Assembly (NCBI GenBank): GCA_002494625.1
Contig: DACH01000005.1
Coordinates: 221,238 to 285,237, forward strand
DNA: 64,000 bases
Direction of reading: 5' to 3'
From: Archaeoglobus sp. UBA234
GTDB taxonomy: Archaea; Halobacteriota; Archaeoglobi; Archaeoglobales; Archaeoglobaceae
Part shown: positions 7,861-17,251 of the stretch, piece by piece
How the letters are laid out: every line of letters begins with the position of its first letter
Numbering within the stretch: the first letter of the stretch is position 1
The notes under the pieces: model-generated
What the model saw: the letters and a program-made list of their open reading frames with translations, nothing else
What the model was told of the DNA's origin: nothing
Databases searched by the model: none
Translations under genes and position numbers: made by a program

Positions 7861-8819
7861 GCTTTTTGGGTACACTGGTTGGGGTAGTGATACCTTATGT
7901 TGCTGCATTCATATTTGTGGTAGGAGTTCTTTACAGAGTGTTTCAGTGGTCAAAGTGTGCTGTGCCGTTCAACATAACAACAACATCGGGACAGCAATAC
8001 TCCCTCCCATGGCTGAACAGAACCTTTATGGATAGATTTGATAGCCCTTATACGGGATGGGAGACTGCTGTGAGAATGCTTATGGAGGTTTTCCTCTTTA
8101 GAAGTCTCTGGAAGAATGTCAGGTATGAGCTTCCGGGGCAAACGGCTGTCAGCACAAAATGGCTATGGCTGTTTGGACTGATGTTCCACTGGTCTCTGCT
8201 AACCGTGCTGATAAGGCACTTCAGATTCTTCTTAGAGCCAGTTCCCTGGTTTGTTACAGCAATAACCAGACTTGATGGATTCATAGAGGTACATCTAAGC
8301 TGGTTCCAGCCGCATGTTGTGAACATAATGGTTACAGGTTTGCTACTGTTGATAGCTCTGCTATATCTACTCATCAGAAGAATAGCCTTCCCGAAGGAGA
8401 GAACATTCTCCCTTCCATCAGACTACATTGCACTTTTCCTGCTCCTCGGGGTTGTGGTGACAGGACTTCTTATGAGGTATGTAATTCCAGTTAATGTCAC
8501 TGAGGTTAAGATGCTTGCACAGGGATTGCTTGCCTTCAATCCACCTTCAAATCTGGATCTTCACTGGCTGTTCATGCTGCATCTTCTCTTTGTGTCAACA
8601 CTCCTTGCTTACTTCCCCTTCAGCAAACTGATGCACTCAGCCGGGATCTTCTTCAGCCCCACGAGAAATATGCCCAACAATCCGAGAGCAAAGAGACACA
8701 TCAACCCGTGGAACTATCCAGTAAAGGGAGTGGACTGGGATGAGTTCTATGAAAACTTCAAAGACGACTTGGATGAGCTTGAGAACATGGGTTATGTTGT
8801 GAAGCCAGAGGAGGTGTGA
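7857..8819 (+). CDS. dsrM: DsrM/HmeC, cytochrome b subunit of the Hme complex
   Basis: A 320-aa NarI/DsrM-type diheme cytochrome b with about five to six helices (near residues 10-30, 100-120, 145-170, 190-215, 240-262). It should oxidise menaquinol and pass electrons to DsrK. ATG 7857 is preferred over an upstream ATG at 7839: it overlaps the dsrP stop as ATGA and has GGAGGTGG just upstream. The loop after helix one is longer than in the paralogue at 580. Spacing to dsrK is 2 bp, so the subunits are probably made together. Confidence 0.92.
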   Translation: MSFLGTLVGVVIPYVAAFIFVVGVLYRVFQWSKCAVPFNITTTSGQQYSLPWLNRTFMDRFDSPYTGWETAVRMLMEVFLFRSLWKNVRYELPGQTAVSTKWLWLFGLMFHWSLLTVLIRHFRFFLEPVPWFVTAITRLDGFIEVHLSWFQPHVVNIMVTGLLLLIALLYLLIRRIAFPKERTFSLPSDYIALFLLLGVVVTGLLMRYVIPVNVTEVKMLAQGLLAFNPPSNLDLHWLFMLHLLFVSTLLAYFPFSKLMHSAGIFFSPTRNMPNNPRAKRHINPWNYPVKGVDWDEFYENFKDDLDELENMGYVVKPEEV

Positions 8820-8821
8820 AA

Positions 8822-10456
8822 ATGAGCGAACAGAAATTTGAGGATCTTGAAAAATTTGAAATCAGACAGCAGTTCGGCAACTGGAGAGAACTGCTGAAGC
8901 CTACAACCGAAATGAGGAAGGGATACTACAGCTATGCAGCACTCCTTAGAGATCAGGAGTATTTGAACTTACCATATCCAAGAGAATGGAATACACTTGA
9001 TGAAGACTGGAAACTTCCACCAAACTGGAAAGAGATAATAATAAATAAGATGGACGAGCTCAGGAGGAAATATCGCTCCTTCCAAGTTTTCATGGATATA
9101 TGTGTCAGATGTGGAGCGTGTGCAGATAAATGTCACTACTATATCGGGACTGGAGACCCAAAGAACATGCCTGTGGTGAGGGCTGAGCTTTTGAGATCAA
9201 TTTACAGGAAGTATTTCACAAAATCAGGAAAGGTTTTCGGCGAGTATGCTGGAGCAAGGGAGCTTACAGAGGATGTAATAAAAGAGTGGTTCCTGTATTA
9301 TTTCCAGTGCTCTGAGTGCAGGAGATGCTCGGTGTTCTGTCCTTATGGTATTGACACTGCTGAAATAACGATGCTTGCGAGAGAACTCCTTGCTTCAATT
9401 GGTATAAGCCAGAGATTTACCCTGATCTCAGCTGCAGCCTGTGTTAGAACGGGAAACCATCTTGGTCTGAATCCAGGAGGAGTTGTTAACTCCATTCAGT
9501 ATGCGGTTGATGATATAAAGGAAATTACAGGAGTCGATATAGAGGTGCCAGTTAACAAAAAGGGTGCAGAGATACTCTTTGTAACACCCTCAGGAGATTA
9601 CTTTGCACAACCTCACTGGTTCACCTTCATGGGCTATCTGATGATATTCCATGAACTTGGCTTGGATTACACGATGAGTACCTATGCAGCAGAAGGTGGT
9701 AACTTCGGCTTCTTCCACTCCTTTGAGGTTGCAAAGAAAATAAATCAGAAGATTTACAAGGAGGCTAAAAGGCTTGGTGTGAAATGGATACTCGGAGGAG
9801 AATGCGGCCACATGTGGAGAATAAAGCATCAGTACATGGCAACTTATGCAGATGACACATATGATGATGCACTGAAAGTTCTTGAAGAGCCAGTGAATCC
9901 TATCACAGGAACTGTATTTGAGAATGCATCCAGTACAAAAATGGTTCACATACTTGAATTCTTAGCAGATATCTTGAAACACAAGAAGCTTAAGATTGAC
10001 AAGAGCAGAAATGACCACTTGAGGGTGACACATCACGACTCCTGCAACATAGCGAGAGGGATGGGACTGCTTGAAGAACCCAGATTCGTTTTGAAATCAG
10101 TCTGCAACTACTACTACGATATGCCTGACCATGCGATTAGGGAGAAAAGTTACTGCTGTGGCAGTGGAGCTGGACTGCTTGCAGATGAGCTTTTCGAGCT
10201 GAGGATGAGAGGAGGTATGCCGAGAGCGATGGCAGTCAAGTATGTACATGAGAAATATGGAGTCAACCATGTCACTGCAGCATGTGCAATTGACAGGGCA
10301 GCGATTCCGACACTGCTTCAGTACTGGAAGCTGCCAGTGCAGATGGGAGGAGTGACAGAACTTGTAGCCAACGCGATGGTTATGAAGGGAGAGAGTGAAA
10401 GAGACACGGATCTGAGGGGCAATCCACTTGGCGAATATCTGGAGGTGGAAGTATGA
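8822..10456 (+). CDS. dsrK: DsrK/HmeD, HdrD-like catalytic iron-sulfur subunit
   Basis: A 544-aa cytoplasmic subunit. Two 4Fe-4S motifs lie at CVRCGACADKCH (residues ~95-106; the last position is His rather than Pro) and CSECRRCSVFCP. The C-terminal CCG domains carry GGECGHMW, THHDSCN and SYCCGSGAG segments that bind the noncubane cluster of heterodisulfide-reductase-type enzymes. Its likely substrate is the DsrC trisulfide or disulfide. ATG 8822 is chosen because the GAGGTG site sits 5 bp upstream; a GTG at 8816 lies inside that site. The end overlaps dsrJ as ATGA. Confidence 0.94.
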   Translation: MSEQKFEDLEKFEIRQQFGNWRELLKPTTEMRKGYYSYAALLRDQEYLNLPYPREWNTLDEDWKLPPNWKEIIINKMDELRRKYRSFQVFMDICVRCGACADKCHYYIGTGDPKNMPVVRAELLRSIYRKYFTKSGKVFGEYAGARELTEDVIKEWFLYYFQCSECRRCSVFCPYGIDTAEITMLARELLASIGISQRFTLISAAACVRTGNHLGLNPGGVVNSIQYAVDDIKEITGVDIEVPVNKKGAEILFVTPSGDYFAQPHWFTFMGYLMIFHELGLDYTMSTYAAEGGNFGFFHSFEVAKKINQKIYKEAKRLGVKWILGGECGHMWRIKHQYMATYADDTYDDALKVLEEPVNPITGTVFENASSTKMVHILEFLADILKHKKLKIDKSRNDHLRVTHHDSCNIARGMGLLEEPRFVLKSVCNYYYDMPDHAIREKSYCCGSGAGLLADELFELRMRGGMPRAMAVKYVHEKYGVNHVTAACAIDRAAIPTLLQYWKLPVQMGGVTELVANAMVMKGESERDTDLRGNPLGEYLEVEV

Positions 10457-10839
10457 GGGCTCCACTGATAGCGGTTCTCCTGATTTTCATTGGGTTCTTC
10501 TTCTTTCCATACTTCTACAACACAGCAGTTGGACAGCTCGGAGCAAGCCTTCCAGAACTACAGAAACCGTTGGGAGAGCAATGTATTGAGGATCCAAATT
10601 GGATGAGTGAAAATCACATGGTTCTGCTTAAAGACTGGAGAGACAATGTCATCAGAAAGGGGATAAGGACATACATCAGCGACACCTATGGTACCGAATA
10701 TAATATTTCAACCTATACATGCTTTGAGTGTCACACGAGCAAAGCAGAGTTCTGTGATAAATGTCATGCGTACACTGGAGTTAAACCCAACTGCTGGGAC
10801 TGTCATGTCTATCCAGAGCTTTTAGAACAGTACAAGTAA
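10453..10839 (+). CDS. dsrJ: DsrJ/HmeE, triheme cytochrome c
   Basis: A 128-aa protein with an N-terminal hydrophobic signal or anchor (residues 4-25) and three CXXCH heme c sites: CFECH, CDKCH and CWDCH, all in the last 40 residues. This is the DsrJ signature, and the protein should sit on the outer face of the membrane. GGAGGTGG precedes the ATG, which overlaps the dsrK stop. It is the last gene of the operon. In DsrJ proteins one heme has unusual His/Cys ligation; that ligand cannot be identified here. Confidence 0.93.
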   Translation: MRAPLIAVLLIFIGFFFFPYFYNTAVGQLGASLPELQKPLGEQCIEDPNWMSENHMVLLKDWRDNVIRKGIRTYISDTYGTEYNISTYTCFECHTSKAEFCDKCHAYTGVKPNCWDCHVYPELLEQYK

Positions 10840-10857
10840 AGTACAAGTAAATTTGCA

Positions 10858-10890
10858 TTATTTCTATTTTTAGTTTTTTTCTGTTTTTAA
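10858..10890 (+). terminator. T-rich terminator after the hme operon
   Basis: Several T tracts (TTTCTATTTTTAGTTTTTTTCTG) follow dsrJ within 50 bp. This fits archaeal termination, and the next gene converges from the minus strand. Confidence 0.5.
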
Positions 10891-10957
10891 GTTTATTTAA
10901 AATTTTAAAATTTGAAAATAGAGTGAAAATAAATTAAATAAACCTGCAATCAGCAGG

Positions 10958-11149
10958 TTACTCGCAAACATCGATTGTTATTGCACCTGTTGGGCAAACC
11001 TCTACACAGGAGCAGCACTCAGAGCAGTCTTCCATGTTAACAGGCTCGGATTTTCCGTCGTCGTCAAACTCATATACACTTTCAGGACAGACTGCTATGC
11101 ACTCCCCACATCCATCGCATGTCTCCTTATCCACAACTATCTCTGCCAC
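10958..11149 (-). CDS. 2[4Fe-4S] ferredoxin of the dsr locus
   Basis: A 63-aa ferredoxin with CDGCGECIAVCP and CSECCSCVEVCP motifs, each able to hold a 4Fe-4S cluster; the second has an extra Cys between ligands. The GTG start at 11149 is chosen because GGAGGTGATA lies 3 bp upstream; upstream in-frame starts have no ribosome site. It follows dsrD on the same strand after 190 bp, as I recall for A. fulgidus. It may supply or accept electrons for sulfite reductase, but its partner is unproven. Confidence 0.88.
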   Translation of the reverse strand: MAEIVVDKETCDGCGECIAVCPESVYEFDDDGKSEPVNMEDCSECCSCVEVCPTGAITIDVCE

Positions 11150-11339
11150 GAGTATCACCTCCGAAAGATGTTCTTTCAATATTTTCAGGATATTTAACTT
11201 TTTTGTTATTTATAATCTATTATTTCACACTGCAAAGGAAGAAAAGGAATTTGCTGAATCGATAAAAACAGAAAAGGCGATAGAATTGATTTTTTAAAAT
11301 TCAAAAAGAATCTGATCAAAAAATAAAAGTGCTCAATAG

Positions 11340-11570
11340 TTAACCTCTTCTCTTTGCTTCCATTTCTTCAGCCTTTTCTTTGGTTGTTACATAGGCAGTT
11401 GAACCAGAGCTCCAGTATGCTGCTTTACCTTCAGCAATGAGCTCCTTACATATTTTATCAACTTCTCTCTTTTTCATCTGAAGAACCTTTGCCAAGTCTC
11501 TTGTTGACCATGGTTTCTGTGCAAGTTTCTCAAGAACTTTCTGTTTTGTTTCCTCATCAAATTCTCCCAT
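11340..11570 (-). CDS. dsrD: DsrD, winged-helix protein of the sulfite reductase operon
   Basis: A 76-aa winged-helix protein (helix-turn-helix in the 'WSTRDLAKVLQMKKREVDKI' stretch, then a wing with 'AYWSSGSTAYVT'). DsrD is found almost only in sulfate reducers, and is reported to stimulate DsrAB activity rather than act as a DNA regulator. ATG 11570 is chosen over GTG 11579 because AGGGTGA is then correctly spaced. It lies 49 bp after dsrB and is probably cotranscribed. Its presence supports a reductive rather than oxidative Dsr pathway. Confidence 0.9.
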   Translation of the reverse strand: MGEFDEETKQKVLEKLAQKPWSTRDLAKVLQMKKREVDKICKELIAEGKAAYWSSGSTAYVTTKEKAEEMEAKRRG

Positions 11571-11619
11571 CAGCTTCACCCTGTTAAAATAAAATTAAAG
11601 GTTATTTAAATTTCACCGT

Positions 11620-12720
11620 TTACCATCTGAACTGAGTTGTCGCTCTGAAGGTGTGTCTTGGCTGTCTGAAGTCATCTATGAGCTGAACCCTGAACTCAAT
11701 ACCGGTCTTTTCGAAGAACTTCTCCCAGCCAATTCTGTCAATCCACTCTCCAATTCTCTCATGTGGCTTCGCTTCAGCTGCCCATGTCTCGAGGATTGCC
11801 TTGATTGTATCGACAACCTCTGGCCATCTCGGTGGATTGTTTGGCAGATAGGGAACGACAACCTTTGAAAGTCTTGCCGGGGATCTCGCATCGGAGAGTT
11901 TTCCTCCAGCTAAGATAGCAACTCCACCGTTCTCTGGGTCAAACAGTGGCATTCCTGGACACATTGTATAACAGTTACCGCAGTACATACACTTGCTCTC
12001 GTCGACCTTGATTGTCTTGTTCTTCATATCTGGTCTGAGCGCGCCTGTTGGACAGGATGCAACAGTGGATGGAAGCTCGCAAGTTCTTCTCACAACATCA
12101 TCATCGACTGATGGTGGGGTTCTGTGAATTCCGACCAGAGAGATATCGGATGCATGAACTGCACCACACATGTTCAGGCAGCATGCCAGTGAGATTCTGC
12201 ACAATCCTGGCAAATCCATGTTTTTGAAGTGGTCGAAGAGTGCATCCATAAGAGCCTTGACAGGTCCGGAGGCATCGATAGCAGGGGTATGGCAGTGAAT
12301 CCATCCCTGTGTATGAACGATGTTTGAAAGACCATATTTCGCCTTTGTGGCATCCCATGTTCCACCAACTGGGAAGCCTATCTTCTCTACTTCTTCTATG
12401 AGAGCATCTATCTTGCTTTCATCCGTGAGCAGAAACTCGACGTTGTTTCTGCTTGTAAATCTAAGGTATCCGTCACAGTATTTGTCAGCGATGTCACACA
12501 GTTCTCTTATTGTGTAGATGCTGAGCAATCTCGGGGAACCAACTCTTACTGTATAAAGCTTATCCCCACTTTCTGCCACATGGACAAGCACACCGGGTTT
12601 GACAACCTCGTGGTATGCCCATTTTCCATAGTTCTTTTTGATAACAGGCGGGAGCATCTTTTCATAATGTGGCGGACCAATATCACTAATATATTCTTCT
12701 TCAAAAGGCTCGCTTGCCAT
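11620..12720 (-). CDS. dsrB: Dissimilatory sulfite reductase beta subunit
   Basis: A 366-aa beta subunit. Siroheme/4Fe-4S ligand cysteines appear as WIHCHTP followed by the CCLNMCG segment. A ferredoxin-like insert has KCMYCGNCYTMCP plus a nearby CPTGA. With DsrA it forms the alpha2-beta2 enzyme that reduces sulfite with six electrons. GGAGGTG precedes the ATG. It lies 14 bp after dsrA, so translation is tightly linked. Confidence 0.97.
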   Translation of the reverse strand: MASEPFEEEYISDIGPPHYEKMLPPVIKKNYGKWAYHEVVKPGVLVHVAESGDKLYTVRVGSPRLLSIYTIRELCDIADKYCDGYLRFTSRNNVEFLLTDESKIDALIEEVEKIGFPVGGTWDATKAKYGLSNIVHTQGWIHCHTPAIDASGPVKALMDALFDHFKNMDLPGLCRISLACCLNMCGAVHASDISLVGIHRTPPSVDDDVVRRTCELPSTVASCPTGALRPDMKNKTIKVDESKCMYCGNCYTMCPGMPLFDPENGGVAILAGGKLSDARSPARLSKVVVPYLPNNPPRWPEVVDTIKAILETWAAEAKPHERIGEWIDRIGWEKFFEKTGIEFRVQLIDDFRQPRHTFRATTQFRW

Positions 12721-12734
12721 TTAACACACCTCCA

Positions 12735-13967
12735 CTACATCTCCTTTTCGGCTTTTCTCCAGATTTCCCATGGATCGGTTCTTGGCTTGAGGTCTTCTTC
12801 TCTCCAGAAGTAGAACGGGTTGGCTCTTGGCTCTTTTATCTGTCTTGGGTCTGGTTCGACGCCAATTGCTTCGAGGAACGCCATCATTCCGACTCTCTCT
12901 ATGAGTTCTGCAAGTCTCTCTCTGAACTTACCGTTCTCATCCCAGAAGTCCCATACAGCTTCGGAGAGCTCTTTGAGTTCTTCATAAGGTGGCTCCATTT
13001 TCATGAATGGTACAATAACCCAGCTCATGACTGGACCTTCGAGAATTGGTGCTTTACCACCCATGAGAATTGTAGCTCCTCTCTCATCACCTGGCTTCAG
13101 TGCTTTTGGAAGTACATTTATGCAGTGCATGCATCTCACACAGTTTGAGTTATCGATCTTGATTTCCTTCTTCTCCTCATCGTACTCAATGCACTTTGTG
13201 GGGCAGTTATCTACAACCTGTCCCTTGATATCAACTCCAGCCTCCGCGTATTTCTTGACTTCTTCCTGGTTTATCTTTATTTCATCCTTCCAGGTTCCGA
13301 CTATTGCAAAGTCAGACCTTGCCTTTGAAGCTACGCAGTCATTCGGACATCCAGCAATCTTGAACTTGAATTTGTAGGGCCACATTGGTCTGTGAAGTTC
13401 ATCCTGATAGGTTATCGTGAGTTCGTAGCAGATATCGAGCGTATCTATGCAAGCAAATTCACACCTTGCAGGTCCTGCACAGGCACTTGGAGTTCTCAGA
13501 GCAGAACCAGAACCTCCAAGGTCCCAGCCATTCTTTGCAAGTTCGTTAAAGCATGGCTGGAGGTTTGGTGTGGTTGTTCCAAGCAAGATTATGTCTCCAG
13601 TTGAACCATGCATGTTTGTAAGTCCGCTTCCGTACTTTTCCCAGATATCACAGATTGTTCTCAGAGCTTCGGTTGTGTAGAACCAGCCAGCTGGCTGATT
13701 GACTCTCATTGTGTGGAATTCAGCAACTCCTGGGCATTCCTTTGCCAGGAAGGAGTATCTGCCTATAACTCCACCACCATATCCCTTGACAGAAACGATA
13801 CCACCATGCTTCCAGTATGTGATTTTGTCCTCATAGCTTCTTTCTAACTGCTTCAGAAGATCTCTCATCTCTGGCTTCTTTTCGGCAGTTTTCTCGATCT
13901 CTGTCACAAAAGAGGGCCATGGACCCTTTTTCAAATCACTAAGCAGTGGAAACTCTTCATTGCTCAA
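12735..13967 (-). CDS. dsrA: Dissimilatory sulfite reductase alpha subunit
   Basis: A 410-aa alpha subunit. The siroheme-cluster ligands are a C-x5-C (CAGPARC) and a C-x3-C (CPNDC), the canonical active-site set. A ferredoxin domain follows (CPTKC and CVRCMHC). The start is TTG at 13967, supported by GGGGGGTGA 7 bp upstream and the 'SNEEFPLL' N-terminus. It opens the dsrA-dsrB-dsrD-ferredoxin transcript. The divergent cobA gene makes the siroheme precursor. Confidence 0.97.
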   Translation of the reverse strand: MSNEEFPLLSDLKKGPWPSFVTEIEKTAEKKPEMRDLLKQLERSYEDKITYWKHGGIVSVKGYGGGVIGRYSFLAKECPGVAEFHTMRVNQPAGWFYTTEALRTICDIWEKYGSGLTNMHGSTGDIILLGTTTPNLQPCFNELAKNGWDLGGSGSALRTPSACAGPARCEFACIDTLDICYELTITYQDELHRPMWPYKFKFKIAGCPNDCVASKARSDFAIVGTWKDEIKINQEEVKKYAEAGVDIKGQVVDNCPTKCIEYDEEKKEIKIDNSNCVRCMHCINVLPKALKPGDERGATILMGGKAPILEGPVMSWVIVPFMKMEPPYEELKELSEAVWDFWDENGKFRERLAELIERVGMMAFLEAIGVEPDPRQIKEPRANPFYFWREEDLKPRTDPWEIWRKAEKEM

Positions 13968-13973
13968 ATTAAT

Positions 13974-14018
13974 TCACCCCCCTTATACGGTTTCTGCTAC
14001 TTTTTAAGAATATATAAG
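13974..14018 (-). promoter_or_regulatory. dsrA promoter and short leader
   Basis: Read on the minus strand, a strong TATA box (CTTATATAT, 14010-14018), preceded by a purine-rich BRE-like CGAAAGA, lies about 25 bp before a transcript start near 13988. The leader is only ~20 nt and carries AAGGGGGGTGAATTAAT before the TTG start. It closely matches the dsrC leader. Confidence 0.65.
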
Positions 14019-14142
14019 TCTTTCGAACAGATAACTCTGTAACTCCTTTTTCCTCATTAATTAAAATTTTTAATTATTTTGGATTTTGAGATTATGCCTT
14101 TTACCAAAAGATTTATTTGGTTCATTCCAAGCCTTTCATCGA

Positions 14143-14892
14143 ATGGAGGAAAATACCTCAAAAAAAGGTTTTGTTTACTTGGTGGGAGCAGGAACGGGTG
14201 ACCCTGAGCTTCTTACACTCAAAGCTCTCAAAGCAATCGAGGAGGCAGATGTTGTTCTATATGATAAGCTTGTGGGAAATGAGATTGTCAATTTTATTGA
14301 AATAAAGGGTAAGAAGCTGATTTATGCTGGAAAAGACAGCTGTGAAAGGGGGGAGGTAAGGCAGGCTGAAATAAACAGGCTGATGAAAAAATATGCAGGA
14401 GAGGGGAAGACGGTAGTGAGGCTTAAAGGAGGGGATCCATACGTTTTCGGGAGAGGATGCATAGAAGCGGAGTACCTCAAAAATGAAGGAATCCCTTTTG
14501 AAGTGATTCCTGGAGTCTCATCAATCAATGCTGTTCCCACCTCAGCAGGAATCCCCCTTACACATCCAGATCTTTCTTCTATTATCCTTGTAGTGACCGG
14601 AAGGGAGGATGTTAAAAGGTGGTCAAAAGCCTTTCTTGAAGGTACGATTGTCATTCTGATGGGTAGGGACAGGATAGAAGAGATATGCAGAAATCTTATT
14701 GCAGAGGGTAGAGATCCTGATACATCTGTGGCTGTGATTGTTGATGGTACACTGAACAGTCAGCAAACTATCATCGGTACATTGTCTACCATTGCTGAAA
14801 AGGTGAAAAAGAGGAATATTAAGGGTCCAACTCTGATAGTTGTTGGGGATGTTGTCGGTTTTGGAAAAAACCTTGGAATAGATTTTGAGTAG
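14143..14892 (+). CDS. cobA: Uroporphyrinogen-III C-methyltransferase (SUMT)
   Basis: A 249-aa SAM-dependent tetrapyrrole methylase. It has the VGAGTGDPELLTLKAL N-terminal motif, RLKGGDPYVFGRG, and the EVIPGVSS motif of the CobA/CysG family. It converts uroporphyrinogen III to precorrin-2, feeding siroheme for DsrAB and cobalamin for the cbi pathway at 50-59 kb. ATG 14143 is chosen because a TATA-like GATTTATTTGG lies about 27-30 bp upstream, giving a leaderless start. It is transcribed divergently from dsrA across a 175-bp region. Confidence 0.95.
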   Translation: MEENTSKKGFVYLVGAGTGDPELLTLKALKAIEEADVVLYDKLVGNEIVNFIEIKGKKLIYAGKDSCERGEVRQAEINRLMKKYAGEGKTVVRLKGGDPYVFGRGCIEAEYLKNEGIPFEVIPGVSSINAVPTSAGIPLTHPDLSSIILVVTGREDVKRWSKAFLEGTIVILMGRDRIEEICRNLIAEGRDPDTSVAVIVDGTLNSQQTIIGTLSTIAEKVKKRNIKGPTLIVVGDVVGFGKNLGIDFE

Positions 14893-14957
14893 TTGAAGGG
14901 TGACAGACTGGCAGATTTATAGAAAACTTTAATACACCCTTAATGAATCGGGATTTC

Positions 14958-16841
14958 ATGAGGCTTCTCCTGATTCATGCTGATTTTATGGAATACGAAC
15001 TGAAAAAGAAAACCTCAGTTGCTGAAGAAGTAGAAGAAAATGGGAGAAAGAGATTTGAGGAGGTACTTGTAGCCTTTACTTCTGTGGAGAAAGGAGATGA
15101 CGACAGAGTTGTTGATCGTGCGGTTAGAGATATTAAAGAAGTTGCTGAAAAAGTTAAGGCTGAGAGAGTTCTTGTTTATCCCTATGCTCATCTTTCTTCA
15201 AACTTAGCAGACCCCAAGACAGGAGTAGAAATTCTGAAGAAACTTGAATCAGCACTCTCGAATTACTTCGAAGTGCATCGTGCACCCTTTGGTTGGTACA
15301 AGGCTTTTGAAATATCTTGCAAGGGACACCCTCTTAGTGAGCTCTCAAGGGAAATCACATTTGAGGAGGTTAAAGAGGAGGCAATTGAGGAAAAGGAATT
15401 CACACAGGCTCTAAAGGCTGAGGAGAAGGTTAAGAGCTACTGGTACATCCTCACACCTGGAAAAGAGCTCGTTGAAGTTGATAAGTTTGATTTTGCGGGA
15501 CATGAGAACCTCAAAAAGTTTGTGAATTACGAGATTGCGAAGAAAAGGGCAGTCGATAGAATTCCACCTCATGTGGAGTATATGCAGAGGCTTCAGTTTG
15601 CTGACTACGAGCCAGCAAGTGATTCGGGGCATATGAGGTATTACCCGAAGGGCAGACTCATCAAAAGCCTCCTTGAAACATACATTACTGAAAAATGTGT
15701 TGAATATGGGGCAATGGAAGTCGAAACTCCAATTATGTATGACAGAGAACACCCCACACTCAGAAAATACCTTGAGCGATTTCCAGCAAGGCAGTATATA
15801 ATATCAGGAGATAAGAGGGAGTTTTTCCTCAGATTTGCTGCGTGTTTCGGGCAGTTTCTGATGAAACATGATGCGGTAATAACCTATAAGAACCTCCCTC
15901 TTAAAATGTATGAGCTTACGCGCTACTCCTTCAGAAAGGAGCAGAGAGGAGAACTGGTTGGGTTGAGGAGACTCAGAGCATTCACAATGCCAGATATGCA
16001 TACTGTAGCTAAGAACATGGAACAGGCGAAGCAGGAATTCATGAATCAGTACAGACTCTCTATAGAGGTTTTGAAGGATATTGGTTTGGATCCTGAGGAT
16101 TACGAAACTGCTGTGAGAGTTACGAGAGATTTCTATGAGGAAAACAGAGAGTTTGTGCATAGCCTTGTTGAAATCATTGGAAAACCGATCCTCATTGAGA
16201 TGTGGGATAGTAGATTTTTCTATTTCGTTCTCAAGTTTGAGTTCAACTTCGTCGATTCACTTGACAAAGCCTCAGCACTGAGTACGGTTCAGATTGATGT
16301 TGAGAATGCAGAAAGATATGGCATTGTGTATATTGATGAGAGTGGTGAGAAGAAAACACCCTATATTCTACACACATCTGTTAGTGGGGCAGTTGAGAGG
16401 TGTATATATGCTCTCCTCGAAAAAGCCTTCATAATGAAAGAGAAAGGGGAGCTCCCCATTTTACCCGTTTGGCTCTCTCCAACACAGCTCAGAATTGTGC
16501 CTGTCTCAGAAAGATACTTAGAGAAAGCAAAGGAGCTTGCACTGTACTTCAGAAACAATTATGTGAGGGTTGATGTAGATGACAGAGATGAAACACTCGG
16601 GAAAAAGATAAGAGATGCCTCAACTGAATGGATTCCTTACATAGCGGTTATTGGGGAGAGAGAGGTGAAGGAGAACATTCTGACCGTGACTGTGAGGGCG
16701 GAATCAACCCTTAAAGAACAGAAGAAGATTGAGATGAAGCCAGAGGAGCTTCTGGATAGAATAAAGTCAGAGTGTATGGGTAAACCATTTAAACATCTAC
16801 CACTTCCTGTATTTCTCTCAGAGAGACCCTCATTCAGATAG
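14958..16841 (+). CDS. thrS: Threonyl-tRNA synthetase, archaeal type
   Basis: A 627-aa class II synthetase. The N-terminus (MRLLLIHADF, residues 1 to ~145) is the archaeal ThrRS editing domain, related to D-amino-acid deacylases rather than the bacterial N2 domain. The catalytic core includes 'GHMRYYPKGRLIKSLLE' (motif 1 area), 'YELTRYSFRKEQRGELVGLRRLRAFTMPD' (motif 2, given as family context) and a motif 3 region with SGAVERCIYALLE. An anticodon-binding domain ends the protein. ATG 14958 fits the family N-terminus; ATG 14943, about 25 bp after a TATA-like TTTATAG, is an alternative leaderless start. Confidence 0.95.
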   Translation: MRLLLIHADFMEYELKKKTSVAEEVEENGRKRFEEVLVAFTSVEKGDDDRVVDRAVRDIKEVAEKVKAERVLVYPYAHLSSNLADPKTGVEILKKLESALSNYFEVHRAPFGWYKAFEISCKGHPLSELSREITFEEVKEEAIEEKEFTQALKAEEKVKSYWYILTPGKELVEVDKFDFAGHENLKKFVNYEIAKKRAVDRIPPHVEYMQRLQFADYEPASDSGHMRYYPKGRLIKSLLETYITEKCVEYGAMEVETPIMYDREHPTLRKYLERFPARQYIISGDKREFFLRFAACFGQFLMKHDAVITYKNLPLKMYELTRYSFRKEQRGELVGLRRLRAFTMPDMHTVAKNMEQAKQEFMNQYRLSIEVLKDIGLDPEDYETAVRVTRDFYEENREFVHSLVEIIGKPILIEMWDSRFFYFVLKFEFNFVDSLDKASALSTVQIDVENAERYGIVYIDESGEKKTPYILHTSVSGAVERCIYALLEKAFIMKEKGELPILPVWLSPTQLRIVPVSERYLEKAKELALYFRNNYVRVDVDDRDETLGKKIRDASTEWIPYIAVIGEREVKENILTVTVRAESTLKEQKKIEMKPEELLDRIKSECMGKPFKHLPLPVFLSERPSFR

Positions 16842-16851
16842 GGTGATAAGG

Positions 16852-17238
16852 ATGGCAAAGAAATCTAAGAAAAAAAAGGGAAAAAAATCCGAGCCTAAAA
16901 GACTGGAACCTGGAAAATCGGAACTTAGAAAATCAGAAAAACCTGAAAAAGTAGAGGAGAAAAAGGAAATATCAGAGCCTGACTATTTTAAGGAAATTAT
17001 TAAAACCTTTTTACCCCTCATTTTCGGTGTTGTGGCGGGTATTGTATCCTTCATTGTGACTGGAAACATCAGAACACGAGATCCGCTGAGCATAGTAGTC
17101 CTCGTACTGTTCGTTTACATAAACAAGTTTATAATGCCAAGATTTGGTGTAGAGCTTCAGGGTAAAGACTGGGCGGGAGTAGGATTTTTGACCCTTACGA
17201 CATGGTATATTTCCTGGACACTTCTTCTGAATCTCTGA
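16852..17238 (+). CDS. Small membrane protein, EMC6-like (archaeal)
   Basis: A 128-aa protein. The first ~45 residues are very rich in Lys and Glu. Three hydrophobic segments follow (about residues 55-75, 80-98, 105-127). The layout, with a loop holding 'TRDPLS' and 'GWAG/DWAGVGFLT'-like text, resembles the archaeal EMC6-like family thought to relate to a eukaryotic membrane-protein insertion complex. That family call is from memory and moderate. It sits between thrS (10 bp) and rli1 (13 bp), so it is probably in a translation-linked operon, which would suit a co-translational role. A GTG at 16843 is a weaker start. Confidence 0.6.
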   Translation: MAKKSKKKKGKKSEPKRLEPGKSELRKSEKPEKVEEKKEISEPDYFKEIIKTFLPLIFGVVAGIVSFIVTGNIRTRDPLSIVVLVLFVYINKFIMPRFGVELQGKDWAGVGFLTLTTWYISWTLLLNL

Positions 17239-17251
17239 TGCGGGTGGTGTC

